In this document: positions 44,418-54,965 of the stretch, in pieces
Position numbering within the stretch: position 1 is the stretch's first letter
Layout: every line of letters starts with the position of its first letter
NCBI RefSeq assembly: GCF_030247195.1
Contig: NC_080671.1
Location: forward strand, 185,669,725-185,733,724
Length of the DNA: 64,000 nt
DNA from: Topomyia yanbarensis
Taxonomy: Eukaryota > Arthropoda > Insecta > Diptera > Culicidae
Reading direction: 5' to 3'
The notes under the pieces: generated by a model
The model's database searches: none
Told to the model about the DNA's origin: nothing
Seen by the model: only the letters and a program-made list of their open reading frames with translations
Made by a program: the position numbers and the translations under genes

Positions 44418-45721
44418 TTCTAAAGGGCGAACACGAAATTATTGCGACACATTCAACAGGGCATAACTTTTTTACCATTGGGTAAAAATCAACCAAATTT
44501 TGCACACTTTCTCATTGATGTGTATTGTTTACATGCTGTCAAACTCGAAGTCGTGTTTTTCGATTCAACGAAAATGGAGGTGAACCAACGCGAGTCGAGA
44601 GAACAAATTCTTTCCAAACACCTGGAATTTCCTGACCTGTCGCACCGGCAGTTGGGAAAAATGTTGAACATTCACCATTCAACCGTCTCCAGAGTGTTGA
44701 AGCGGTTCCAGGAGCGGTTGACGTTGGACCGCGGCAAAGGAGCTGGAAGAAAACCGGGACCGGAGAACAAAAAAGACGGAGGGAAAGGTGAAGTGGATGA
44801 TTAAAGCAAATCCCAACGTCTCAAGCCGTGATTTGGCTAAAAAGATCGGCATGTCGCAGAGCTACGTCCAGAATGCAAAGAAGAGAGCTGGATTACATAC
44901 ATACAAGGTACAGAACTTCCCAAACCGCGATGAGCGACAACAATAGACGGCTAAAACTCGGGCACGGAAGCTCTACTAGAAGATGCTGACAAAATATGGC
45001 TGCTGTGTGATGGACGACGAAACGTATATGCCGATTTTAAGCAAATTCCGGGGTTGGAGTTTTTCACCGACAAGAGCAAGTTCTATGTGGACGATCAATT
45101 TAAGCAGAAGAAAATGTCGAAGTTCGCCTCCAAATATCTCATTTGGCAGGCCATCTGCTCTTGCGGACTGAGGAGTGAGCCTTTCGTGACAAAGGGCACA
45201 GTAAATGGCGAGATCTACAACTCTGAGTGCCTCGAGAAGCGCATTTTGCCGTTCTTGCAGCAGCACGACGACGCTCCGCTATTTTGGCCAGATTTGGCAT
45301 CATGCCACTATTCTAAAAGTGTCCTGGAGTGGTATGAGGCAAATTCTGTCCATTTTGTTCCAAAGAACATGAATCCGCCAAACTGTCCGGAGCTGCGCCC
45401 GGTGGAGCAGTACTGGACAATGATGAAGCGGGAACTTCGGAAGAGCAAGAAGACATTCAAAGACGAGAAGGACATGTTAAGAAAATGGAAAAAACTGAGA
45501 AACTGGTACCGGATGACACTGTAAAGACTTTGATAGAGGGCATCAAGCGAAAATGCGTTCAATTTTATATTCAAGGCTCCATCGATTAACTTTTCTTTTG
45601 ATTTTTGAAGTAAATATATGTATAAAATTACCCTAAAATTGTGGTTTGATTTTAAACATTATAAGAAAACTGGCATGACATTTTCGGTGTCGCAATAATT
45701 TCGTGTTTGCCCTTCAGTGTA
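44418..45721 (+). mobile_element. ITmD37E-type Tc1/mariner-like element, inactive
   Basis: Left terminal repeat at 44424-44449 (AGGGCGAACACGAAATTATT then GCGACAC). The right end read inverted is AGGGCAAACACGAAATTATT then GCGACAC, ending at TA 45720-45721. The outermost bases CACTGA are decayed on the left, and the left TA is not visible. The 1.3 kb length, 26 bp terminal repeats and single transposase are normal for the group. Confidence 0.85.
44574..45589 (+). pseudogene. DD37E transposase, broken
   Basis: Starts at ATG 44574 and would end at TAA 45587-45589. N-terminal helix-turn-helix with LSHRQLGKMLNIHHSTVSRVLKRFQ, then a GRKPG hook, then a second helix-turn-helix (SSRDLAKKIGMSQSYVQNAKKRAG). 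The catalytic triad is visible: D in VMDDETY, D in FWPDLASCHY, and E in LRPVEQYW. Exactly 37 residues separate the second D from the E, which defines the ITmD37E group known from mosquitoes. Breaks: a +1 shift in the A-run near 44770, a TAG near 44944, a TAG near 44978, a -1 shift near 45030, and a third shift in the A-run near 45490 before the final KRKCVQFYIQGSID. The copy cannot make enzyme. Its two ends could still be recognised by a related active transposase. Confidence 0.88.
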
Positions 45722-45774
45722 TCGATTTAGTTGGCTATTTTCTGCAAATTTAAGACTTGATCTCCCGTTTTAAA

Positions 45775-45885
45775 GAGTCCGTACCTTCTCGAAACGTCGC
45801 TTGCGCTCCTCTCTTATTCTCCGATCTTGCGCTCTGAGCCCACCTTCTAACTCTAAGACAAGCAGCAGTAGCGTAGTGATCCCGC
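45775..45885 (-). pseudogene. Possible R1-clade LINE linker scrap
   Basis: Minus strand reads AACLRVRRWAQSARSENKRG. It resembles the basic linker (ACLRxRRxAQRAR) between the endonuclease and reverse transcriptase of mosquito R1-clade LINEs. Very short, so only a tentative call. Confidence 0.35.
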
Positions 45886-45934
45886 TACTACGCCACTGTT
45901 TAGGACACAAATTGTGTATCCGTTTTTTGGAGCC

Positions 45935-46008
45935 AACGTCAATCTGGCGCTAGCTTAGACCGTTAACTAAGTTAGTGTCGGATTCTGATGAGACGAAGTC
46001 GAAACGCA
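45935..46008 (+). repeat. Single arm related to the 27.4 kb palindrome
   Basis: GGCGCTAGCTTAGACCG..., then GTTAGTGTCGGATTCTGATG and AGACGAAGTCGAAACGCAA. This corresponds to one arm of 27593-27690 with about 20% change and no partner arm. Confidence 0.65.
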
Positions 46009-46465
46009 AGCTCAATAAATAATTTACACAAAATTGTTAATTTAAAAATTAAAATCCTGCTTACGTCGCTAGCGAAATCAATTTCGAATATACTGTGAAA
46101 TTATTTTTTTATGCTGTGAAAATTTCAAAAACGTTGTTAATGTTTTCAGTACACTCGAGGTTTACACAAGAGGCGTTGCTGCAGAATCGAAAATTTGAAC
46201 ATTTCTATATTGTTTTCGTGTTCCAGTTTTTGGGATATCATTTTTAACATCCTAAAGGCTAATAAATAAAAATTCGAGTTCTTAAAAATTTTACAATAGT
46301 GTAACCACTTAATTAAAAGATTTGCTAAACCGATAGTTTTGAAAGAATATGTTCATAATGGATAATTGGAGCAGAATATACTTGAACTTATTTTAGATAT
46401 TGTCATTATTGCAAATTGGGTCAGATTGGACTCTACAGTCCTAACAGGACATTACCCTATCTGAG

Positions 46466-47160
46466 ATGACCCAAATGCAAGAAACAAGTAAGAACCAAGA
46501 ATCAAGAATCAAGACGCAAGAAGCAAGAAGTCAGAAGCAAGAAGCACGAAGCAAGAAGCAAGAAGCAAAAAGCAAGAAGCAAGAAGCAAGAAGCAAGAAG
46601 CAAGAAGCAAGAAGCAAGAAGCAAGAAGCAAGAAGTAAGAAGCAAGAAGCAAGAAGCAAGAAGCAAGAAGCAAGAAGCAAGAAGCAAGAAGCAAGAAGCA
46701 AGAAGCAAGAAGCAAGAAGCAAGAAGCAAGAAGCAAGAAGCAAGAAGCAAGAAGCAAGAAGCAAGAAGCAAGAAGCAAGAAGCAAGAAGCAAGAAGCAAG
46801 AAGCAAGAAGCAAGAAGCAAGAAGCAAGAAGCAAGAAGCAAGAAGCAAGAAGCAAGAAGCAAGAAGCAAGAAGCAAGAAGCAAGAAGCAAGAAGCAAGAA
46901 GCAAGAAGCAAGAAGCAAGAAGCAAGAAGCAAGAAGCAAGAAGCAAGAAGCAAGAAGCAAGAAGCAAGAAGCAAGAAGCAAGAAGCAAGAAGCAAGAAGC
47001 AAGAATCAAGAATCAAGAATCAGGAATCAGGAATTAGGAATCAAGAATCAAGAGTCAAAAATCAAGAATCAAGACGCAAGAAGCAAGAAGCACGATGCAA
47101 GAAGCAAGAAACAAGAAGCAGGAAGCAAGAAACGAAAACCAAACCAAAGGCAAAAAGCAA
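46466..47160 (+). repeat. 7 bp satellite (GAAGCAA)n
   Basis: About 67 nearly perfect units fill 46540-47012, bordered by decayed units (GAATCAA, GACGCAA, GAAACAA). The unit has no stop in any of the six readings used here, so one plus-strand frame (KKQEARS repeat) and three minus-strand frames (CFLLLAS repeat) stay open for 160-237 codons. They are artefacts, not genes. Confidence 0.95.
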
Positions 47161-48205
47161 AATCACATTCATAGAGTAATAGTAAACCAATACAGTAGAG
47201 AATTGGGCTATATGCAGAGGCTACGAGTGAATTGTGAGACCGAAAATTGATGACTAAAGACTCAGAAGTCAATCATGCATCCGATCGTTATCCGAAACAA
47301 CATTTTCGACATGTTCTTGAATCCAACCTCTCTTGGGTCAAATTTTTGTGACAATAAAGTGGATTCGCTCATACTTGTATGCCATACAAATCTAATTCAG
47401 TTGATGACACTATAATAAACGTCGTTATATGAACCGATCTGCAAAGTTCCCTCTTCTATGAAAATATGTTTTGATGATATTTACAAAGCTATTCAACATT
47501 GGCATCCCCGTACACAATTTGTTTGACTAGACTTTCATGTTGCCGAACGCAAATTCGAATCTGCTTATTCTGGCAGTAACATGAGCAATGCGGCAGCCGG
47601 TTCGCTTTGCAGGCAGCTGCTGCAGCAAGAGGGATTTCGTTTGCCACTTTTTCTGTAAATCAATATTAAAATATACAGAGGATACGTTTGCTTTGCTCTG
47701 CCATTTTCAATGCATACAACTAGAACGATGTGGGTGCTGCTGGTTTTGGTTCCTGTCAGCACACGTAGTAAATCAGCCGTGAGCAGTTTCTTTTGATAGT
47801 TTTATACCCGTTCACTTTCGGTAGGAATAGTGAGACAGCTTCGATACGGCTGTGAATTGATTCAATTTCGCAACTTGTGAGTTTTCTTCCGAAGAACCCT
47901 CGAAACCGAACATGTACAATTCGAGCTCGTACAATTCGAACGAACTGGATTGGGTAAAAATGAAAGATTTCAAAAACGAAAACAGAACCCACTTAAGGTT
48001 ACACTGAAATCAAAATTAGAATAAAGTTGGTTTTTCGTACACCGTTTACTAGATTTATATGAAAATCTATCAGCTGTAATGTAAAAATGTGACAAATAAG
48101 CGATTGATTTTCATGTAGATCTAGCAAACAGGGTGCTTTTTTTGTTTTCGATTTTCCAACCGGTCTCCGTTCAGCCCTAAGTCTCAAGTGTATTCAGATA
48201 CTGCG
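47161..48205. other. No supported gene
   Basis: AT-rich, single-copy looking. A minus-strand frame near 47756-47992 and others lack recognisable motifs. Confidence 0.45.
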
Positions 48206-48210
48206 TATTT

Positions 48211-48672
48211 GCCTTTCTCATATAGAAAGGTTATGCACTCACTCTGAAAAACGTCAACCTAATCCCGGCCCGGAGGGCCGTGTGTCATATCCCATTCGAC
48301 TCAGTTCGTCGAGATCGGAAAAAGTCTGTATGTGTGTGTATGTGTGTGTGTGTATGTAGGTGCGTATGTGTCAAATAATGTCACTCATTTTTCTTAGAGA
48401 TGGCTGGACCGATTTGCCCAAACTTAGTCTCAAATGAAAGGTGCAACCTTCCCATCGGCTACTATTGAATTTTGGATCGATCGGAATTCTGGTTCCGGAA
48501 TTATGGGTTTCATAGTGCGGCCACACAGAAATTTCTCATATAAACTATAGGAAAAATTAAAAATAGAATTTTTATTTTTGATGCTAAATGTGTTTAAGGT
48601 GCATGAAACGTCGAGATTTGATGCAAACTGGAAAAAAAATTTGACGACGGTTCACTTTTTTGGATTTTGGCA
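48211..48672 (+). repeat. Family A, 5' part
   Basis: GCCTTTCTCATATAGAAAGG, CTGAAAAACGTCAACCTAAT, CCCGGCCCGGAGGGCC, TGTG tract, GATGGCTGGACCGATTTGCC and AAATGAAAGGTGCAACCTTC. The hairpin start is intact. Confidence 0.8.
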
Positions 48673-49287
48673 TATTTTTGCCTTTCTCATATAGAAAGGT
48701 TATGCAATCACTCTGAAAAACGTCAACCTAATCCCGGAGGGCCAAATTTTTTTTGACTCGCATAAGGTTTCTGGATTTTAACAGGGGCGTAGTTGATGGT
48801 TTATGGAGAGGGGTTACACCCCCCCCCCTCTACTGTTCACTCCCCTCCTTTAAAAATCTCTTTAAATCACCCCTCAGACCACCACCCCATCCAGCCCGCA
48901 TACCCCTCCCTTTCAACCCCATCATCTTTAAACCACCACTGTATCACAAAGCATACCAATTTAAGCTGGGGAGTCGTTCGTTCATGGAACTTTCGCCCTC
49001 CTCACATACCCACCCCCGCATGACAAAATGAGTTAGCAAGCAGATAACATTGATCTAATGCTGATTAGGCTAATGGAGTATGATATTTTTTTGTTTCAAG
49101 TGTTTCGCCGTCGACACGTAGCTCATCAAGTTCGTGGCTAGCATGCCATTGTATATAAGTGCAAAGTGTACTAAGAATGTAATGGACATTTCCACAATTA
49201 TGTTGAACATAAAAAGCCTCCGTGCCATAGTTTAGAGAAATGAGAAAGGCACAATTGCACCGCTAGGTGGATTAAAACAGGTTTTTG
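48673..49287 (+). repeat. Family A, internally deleted copy
   Basis: Starts TGCCTTTCTCATATAGAAAG directly after the previous copy and ends CACAATTGCACCGCTAGGTG, GATTAAAACAGG. The middle is replaced by a C-rich segment around 48815-49020 (CCCCTCC phrases). The head-to-tail pairing of a 5' part with an internally deleted copy mirrors 21178-21985. Confidence 0.75.
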
Positions 49288-50985
49288 AATAGAAATTTTG
49301 TTAGTATGCGGTTAGGAAGAGAAATCATAGTAACCATGGGCATCGGACGACAAAAAAATTGCTCCCGTCATTTTTCTTTAAAAAAAATGGAAATATTAAT
49401 TAGCTTACAGTTATTATTTCTCGTCGCGAAGTGCTAGCCGAGTGATAAAACATACACATGTTCCATGCATTGGCTCACCAGTCACAGAGCGTCAATAGAG
49501 AATTGAAGAACTTGAACGGGCATCGATGATTGGGAATCAGAAAAGTTTTCGGGAATGAAGTTAATCGAAAACCGAACATTATCGTGATTTCTGATTGGGA
49601 TCGAGATTACACATCTAAGCGCTGGTACTCCGAGCTTCCGATGTAGTCAAAAACCGTCAAGACATTGAAGTTTAGAAAATCAAAACATCGAAGTTCGCGT
49701 AAGAAGGATTCCGCTCCAAACCTGTAAGTTACATAAGGGTAAATAGAATACCGTGCCACCGAAATGAGGCCAGCAAGTTAGTATTACCATATTACCACTA
49801 GTTTCGTATTGTTCAGGCGTTTTCGGTAAGCTCCAGGATGATCTGCTCGAATTTCCTAGTATTCCGATCTGTTCTATTTAACTTTTTTTGTATGTCAGAA
49901 GAATTGGAACATAAGATCTGCCTTGCATATTTACAGAATAGTTCGATGCAGTTTTTATTTTCTTTATTGTTCTTCTAAAGTTTATGAACGAGTAAAGGCG
50001 CTATAATCTAGGCTTATTAGCCAGGGTAAGGTGTAAATACCTCTGTCCCACCCCAAAGGACCAAAGAAGTGACATTAACCTTCTTAGCCAAGTCACTCCC
50101 AACGTTTTATCCTAACACTCTATAATCTGAAACGGTCGGCACGGTTGTCCTCGTTTCGCAATAATTATTATAATATTATAATAGGTCCATGGATAATATT
50201 CTTAGCTCAGCAGAATTATTCATCTGAAAATGTTTGGACCATTTACAACGTTTCATGTTGCATGAACTATGTCATGAAAATGGAAACCTATTTCACGATT
50301 TTGTCAAATATTTCTCGTGTATGAATGGTGAATTGAGACTAATATATTATGAATCCGACACCAGTTCACAAGGCAGGATAGAATTCATTAATAATATTTT
50401 GATTTTTATGAAACAAATCACGGGGGAATTTCAAGATTGAACCACAAACAGCCATATAAACCCCATATAAACCCAAAAGTAGCTCCGTTGAAGTGAGTCG
50501 GTGCTGCTTCCGCTAAGATATTATCCAAGGTTTTAGCATAAAGAACCCTGACCCAACTGAAGCGCCAATCAGCATATTAAGATCAATAATAAGATCCTAT
50601 TGACGGCGTACTGGTTGCAAAACTCGGATGTGGAAAAGGATTGCATCGTAATCGAACCACAGACCGACAGCCACGCTATTCTACTACCCTAGTGTTGCGC
50701 AGATCCCTCGTCAGCGCAAGTTCAGTGTAACTGACAACCCGGCGCATGCAGCCAACCATCGGGATTGAAAGTGGGATGATGATTAAGCACAAAAACGTGG
50801 CAAAAGTAGATTGGAGACATCGAACAGAAGCGAAGTGTTGAAACTGAATTTAAAAATTATTTTTCGCGATAATAGTTTTTGTAGTGAGATTGAAATTAAT
50901 AGAAACACCGAAATTGTGAGTTTACGTCATTGGATTTAAATTGATTATTTGTAAACTAAAATATATTTTGCAGCTTTGAAGCTTG
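49288..50985. other. No supported gene
   Basis: AT-rich. A 68-codon plus-strand frame at 50234-50440 reads like ordinary protein but matches no family I know. No splice or promoter support. Confidence 0.4.
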
Positions 50986-51039
50986 CCGTGAAGGTTTGCT
51001 GTAAAAACCGTGTTTCATTTTCCGTTTCTCGCAACACCT

Positions 51040-51890
51040 AGTAAGGATGGGTGACACTTCCCCGAAACGGCGAGTGGATTAATGGTACTGGCTGCCCCCG
51101 TCCCGTCAAAGCTTTGGTAGATCTCCAAGTACGTTCGAAACCCCGTAGCTCAGCCGGTGGCAGTAAGCTTAGATGAATGTTTCTGACTAGTACCGATCCT
51201 GCTTTGAAAGCGGTGCTTCATGTAGGACCACATCAGCTTTCACATGCGACCTCACTGCTTGCAACGGTAACCATGGGATCATGTAGAGGTGACTATGCAC
51301 AACGAGCCTAGATAGAGGCTTGGAGTTGGGACCAAAGAAGCTTGAAAAAGAGAAAAACAACATCAATATTAAAAGTAATAGCTGCAAATGTGGTGAATCC
51401 GTTCGCCAAAACTAGGTTAGCAAGTTCGACGATCTCCGGCGAAACGGCCAAATGCAACAGCAAATGAAGCCGCAACAATCGCAGCAGCGAGAGCAGCCCG
51501 GAGAGACCATACCACGAGCGACGACAAACCAATAGGACGACAAGGAAAGCTGCGCACGCCGAAATCAAGCATTACCACAGAAGACCACCAGTTTGGGTTT
51601 TCTAAAGTGATGTAGGTGAGGCAAAAAATAGAAGAGCTCTACGAGTTTGTGAAAAGAAAGGTCAACGTCCACCGACTGAGCTGAAAATGTCGAAGAGCCA
51701 CTGAAGACCACGGAAGCAGCGAAAACAGAAGCCCATGAGACGCCTAAATATTACCTGTATTCGCGATCCGTGAAAAAAGAGTTAGGGAAACGCCAGGAGA
51801 GGAGAAGCAGGTTGGCGAAGGCCAGCGGAACGGACAATAACTTCAATGAATCATTGATTGGCCATCAGTGACCTAGATCTGCAAATCGAG
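51040..51890 (+). pseudogene. Possible LINE ORF1 remnant
   Basis: Broken plus-strand frames include MGDTSPKRRVD at about 51047 followed at once by a stop, then ANVVNPFAKTRLASS, and KIEELYEFVKRKVNVHR near 51630. This last string resembles the coiled region seen early in mosquito R1-clade ORF1 proteins. Base composition is richer in G and C than the neighbours, also consistent with old coding sequence. Numerous stops. No knuckles found. Confidence 0.4.
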
Positions 51891-52300
51891 CTCCCGAACA
51901 AAAACTCAGTTCTGAATAAAATTCAATAGCAGTTAATGGGAGTGTCATATCTTTCATTTGAAATCAAATTTGCAAACATCGGTAAAGAATTCGGTGAGAA
52001 ATAGATGGGGCATCAACTTAGGAATTTTGCGTTTTCCCCGAGGGCATCATGAAGCGTCATGGGTGGCCAATATGATTAAAGCAACGTCGATTGGTAATTA
52101 GTGATCTAGATCCGCAAATCCAAGTAATTTTGCATACATTTGATTATGCATTGCATCATTTGACCATCATGGTACCGGTTAATATAGGATTTTGCTGCGT
52201 GACAGCACTCTTCAACACGTAACTCCGCAACCAGAACTCCAAACTAAATGAAATTCAAAAGCGACCTATGGCCTATAGCCGGCAACAATTTTGACTTTTT
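51891..52300 (-). repeat. Family A, inverted degenerate copies
   Basis: Inverted family A blocks (ATTTCAAATGAAAGATATGA, CCATTAACTGCTATTGAATT, GGAGTTACGTGTTGAAGAGT). GATCTAGATCCGCAAATC at 52102 repeats CCTAGATCTGCAAATC at 51871, so two partial copies lie in tandem. Confidence 0.55.
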
Positions 52301-52882
52301 TTTCGGAACACTGCCAATTCAAATGGTAATTGGATGCACAGATCATATGCTAAATGTAAGCTTTTCCCGATAGCCCACAAGAGGTTTCAAGTTTCTATAA
52401 TAATATATATGGAAACTAGGAAATAAAAACTTCAAATAAAAAATACACAGTAATTCTGCATATCTCAAAACTTATGGTCGCATAGCTTATTTTATAATAA
52501 ACAGCTTTGTTGAAGGGTTGCATATTGATTGGAATTTCTCCGAGAAAGTTATTTGACTTTGAAGACCAACCGATTTTTTGAAATTTCCTATTCTTGGCAT
52601 GTGCGAGAAAGAGAGGCAACACATAACTTTATATGAGAATATCTTTTTACTGCAAAATCAGATCAATTTGCAGTCTTCGGCAATATTGATCCTCACACCT
52701 TAAGCTATATATCTGTAGACTATAGGATGCACAAGATGATAGTTGCATTTTTTACTGAATTTATTATATTTTTTTGCCTATATTTTATATATTTTCGCAT
52801 ACAAACCGGAAAACTCTTGTGAGTGAACTAAAGTTTTCGGAAAAAGCTCCTATTTGACAAATGGTATGTGGGGCTAATTACC
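52301..52882. other. No supported gene
   Basis: AT-rich spacer. Nothing recognised. Confidence 0.5.
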
Positions 52883-53735
52883 GTTGTTGTTTGTTTGTTT
52901 ATTTATTAAGGCTTTAACCTCGAGGGTCATTCGTCTTTTTGAATATAATGTACATTTCAAAAATTACAAATTCAAAATTTCATTCAAAAAAGATAACATA
53001 ATATATATATAAACCATCGAACCTTATTTTTGTCGACTATACTGGGCGCACTGCTTTCCGCTTCTTGTGTTGACTTTCTTTCTTAGTGGTGAGCGATGGT
53101 CGGGTGTACCTTCTGCCGCTAGCTGATCAATCTGTCTGCTTTCCCCCTCGCTCGTGTTTGTGTCTATATCGTCGTCGCTATAATGATTGTCGCTGTTAGA
53201 TTTTTGATGCTTTTTGTGTTTTCGAGTGACTATGATATAGCCGTCTTCTTTCTTGTTTATTCCATCCCTGCGTACGGTAAGTATTGGCTTTGGGATGCCG
53301 TGGAATATTGTTTGTCCGGCATTCATTTGTTGGCCGGCTGTCTGTTGTGTATCAGCAAATGTTGAAGGCTGTTTGGTAGTGGTGGTTGAAGATGAGTTTT
53401 CTTTAGTTGTTTTGGCGCATGGCTTACTGTAGTGTGCAGTCTGATTACAGAACTGGCACGTGGGCGTCTGCCCAGGGTATGTGCATAGGGTTCTTTGTAT
53501 GCAGTTAACACCTTGAGATGATCTGCCCTCGAAAGTCAAGTAAGACGGTATAGGTTGGTACAGCTGCTTTAGCACAACCCGAACACCGTTGGGAATGCCG
53601 GGGAAAATGTTTCTCCATGTGTCGTTAGAGACTGATTCCACTTCTCCATACTTCGACATGAATCTTTTAATATAATCCGTGCTAGTGCGAGGTGCCAGAT
53701 CATGGAGTTTTATTTCAGAGTTCCGAAAAAAAATG
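52883..53735 (-). mobile_element. ORF1-only LINE derivative
   Basis: On the minus strand an ORF1 frame is followed by a 130 bp UTR ending GACCCTCGAGGTTAAAGCCT, TAATAAATAAAC and a CAAACAAACAACAA tail. No endonuclease or reverse transcriptase frame lies between ORF1 and the tail. The tail resembles that of the full-length LINE at 14.1 kb. Either internal deletion or a non-autonomous half-LINE would give this structure. Confidence 0.6.
53024..53735 (-). pseudogene. LINE ORF1 (gag-like), 5'-truncated
   Basis: An open frame from just after a TAG near 53737 to TAA at 53024-53026, about 236 codons. It begins FFRNSEIKLHDL and TSTDYIKRFMSKYGEVESVS (the strand-turn pattern of an RRM), then IFPGIPNGVRVVL, YLTFEGRSSQGV and one CCHC knuckle CQFCNQTAHYSKPC. 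The C-terminal half is polar and low-complexity (S/T/Q, DDDIDTNTSEGES, basic end). The same family as the fragment at 8.06 kb. The N-terminus is missing and no natural ATG start is preserved (first ATG is internal at 53659). No internal stop, so the loss of the 5' part may be recent. Confidence 0.7.
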
Positions 53736-54784
53736 TTGCCGGTCTAATGGCCATGCTACTCCTTTCATTTGAATGAAATATTATTGAGAATAATGAGACA
53801 AAATTGCTCAAATGCCGCTTCCACTGCGCTACGTTCGACTCCAATAGTTCAGAAATCAATTATCATGTGAGAGCTAGTGTCGATAGTATCGTTCTTTAGC
53901 ACACCAGATCTTGGCACCGCACACTTGAACAATAAATCAGGAAGTGCATTGCTCATTAAACAGTCATATGTCTCTTTGACGTATTTTGACGCTCGATTTC
54001 ACCCATCCAGCGTCACATGAATCAGTCAACAGTTTTTTCGGCATTTAATTAGCAAGGGACTGGAAGGTGAAGTATATTTTTCAATATTTAGAGCCATAGT
54101 ACTCAAGGGAGAGCAAGGTGTTGAAAGGAGAAAGTTTAGAAAAGCGTGGAAGGATCATATATGCAAGCTTAGAGCTCACCGGCGACTTAACCCTTTGTCT
54201 GCTACCGTAGGGGTCAGGGTCTTTTGGCATTAGAAATGCGAATCACCTGAGTCTACGGCATGTCCGAACAAGCGTAAAGTAACTTGTTACTTCATGCTGT
54301 CGGAACCGACTGAATCCACATGAATCAGTCTGCTGAGTTTGTCGAAAAGCCATGTTCAAACATTATCTGACGCCACAGCTCGTTTCGTTTGCATGCTTTG
54401 AAATCTACAAATTGATTAGTTTGCAAGTTGTATTCCCGAAGCCCAGGGTTTGTTTTCCAAGGAACAACTAATGAAATCATGAGCAATGACTTCGTTGTAT
54501 TGGTTCGTATCCGTGTAAAAAGTGAAAAACCGAGCACTATTCAATTTTCAGTTTTTCGCATGTATTGGCTCTAAACATTCCAGATCCAGAGCGCCAAATA
54601 CCTGACTCCAGAACGAAAAATTGGCTCTGATTGACATGGATAAGCAGGTAAACTGTGAATGTCCTAACAACTTCTTCGAACATTTTCAAGGTTTGCGAAG
54701 TCACATTCATTAACGCACTACAAAATATACTTCATCGAGATTTTTTTTAAATTGAGAGAAAATTTTGAGTTGGTAGTTTGGAAG
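53736..54784. other. No supported gene
   Basis: Moderately AT-rich, single-copy looking. Nothing recognised. Confidence 0.45.
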
Positions 54785-54961
54785 GGTATCACGTCTAGGA
54801 TTCGCTCCAAGCAAACGATGCGACTTATAAAGTATATTTTATTAGGTAATTGTTTAGTTGATCTTCGAGTGCACGATGACTCGAAAAAGAAAAGATCTTG
54901 TTTAGTTTTTGGTTCTCTTTAAACTCTGGGCAGCCGGCTACCGAGAGTATCCTATATTCCC
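54785..54961 (+). repeat. Dispersed repeat (GGATTCGCTCC family), left half
   Basis: GGATTCGCTCCAAGCAAACG, TTTAGTTTTTGG, GGGCAGCCGGCTACCGAGAG match 60465-60690. It is cut off at 54962 by the long inverted-repeat element. Confidence 0.65.
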
Positions 54962-54965
54962 TAAA

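Noticed and set aside
46466..47179. 237-codon plus-strand frame and three long minus-strand frames
   Set aside because: They are translations of the 7 bp satellite; no non-repetitive coding part.
50234..50440. 68-codon plus-strand frame with protein-like composition
   Set aside because: No recognisable domain, no neighbouring exon or promoter evidence; left as unassigned.
51139..51190. tRNA-like A box (GTAGCTCAGCCGGTGG)
   Set aside because: No convincing B box at the right distance and no cloverleaf; it lies within degenerate LINE ORF1-like sequence.
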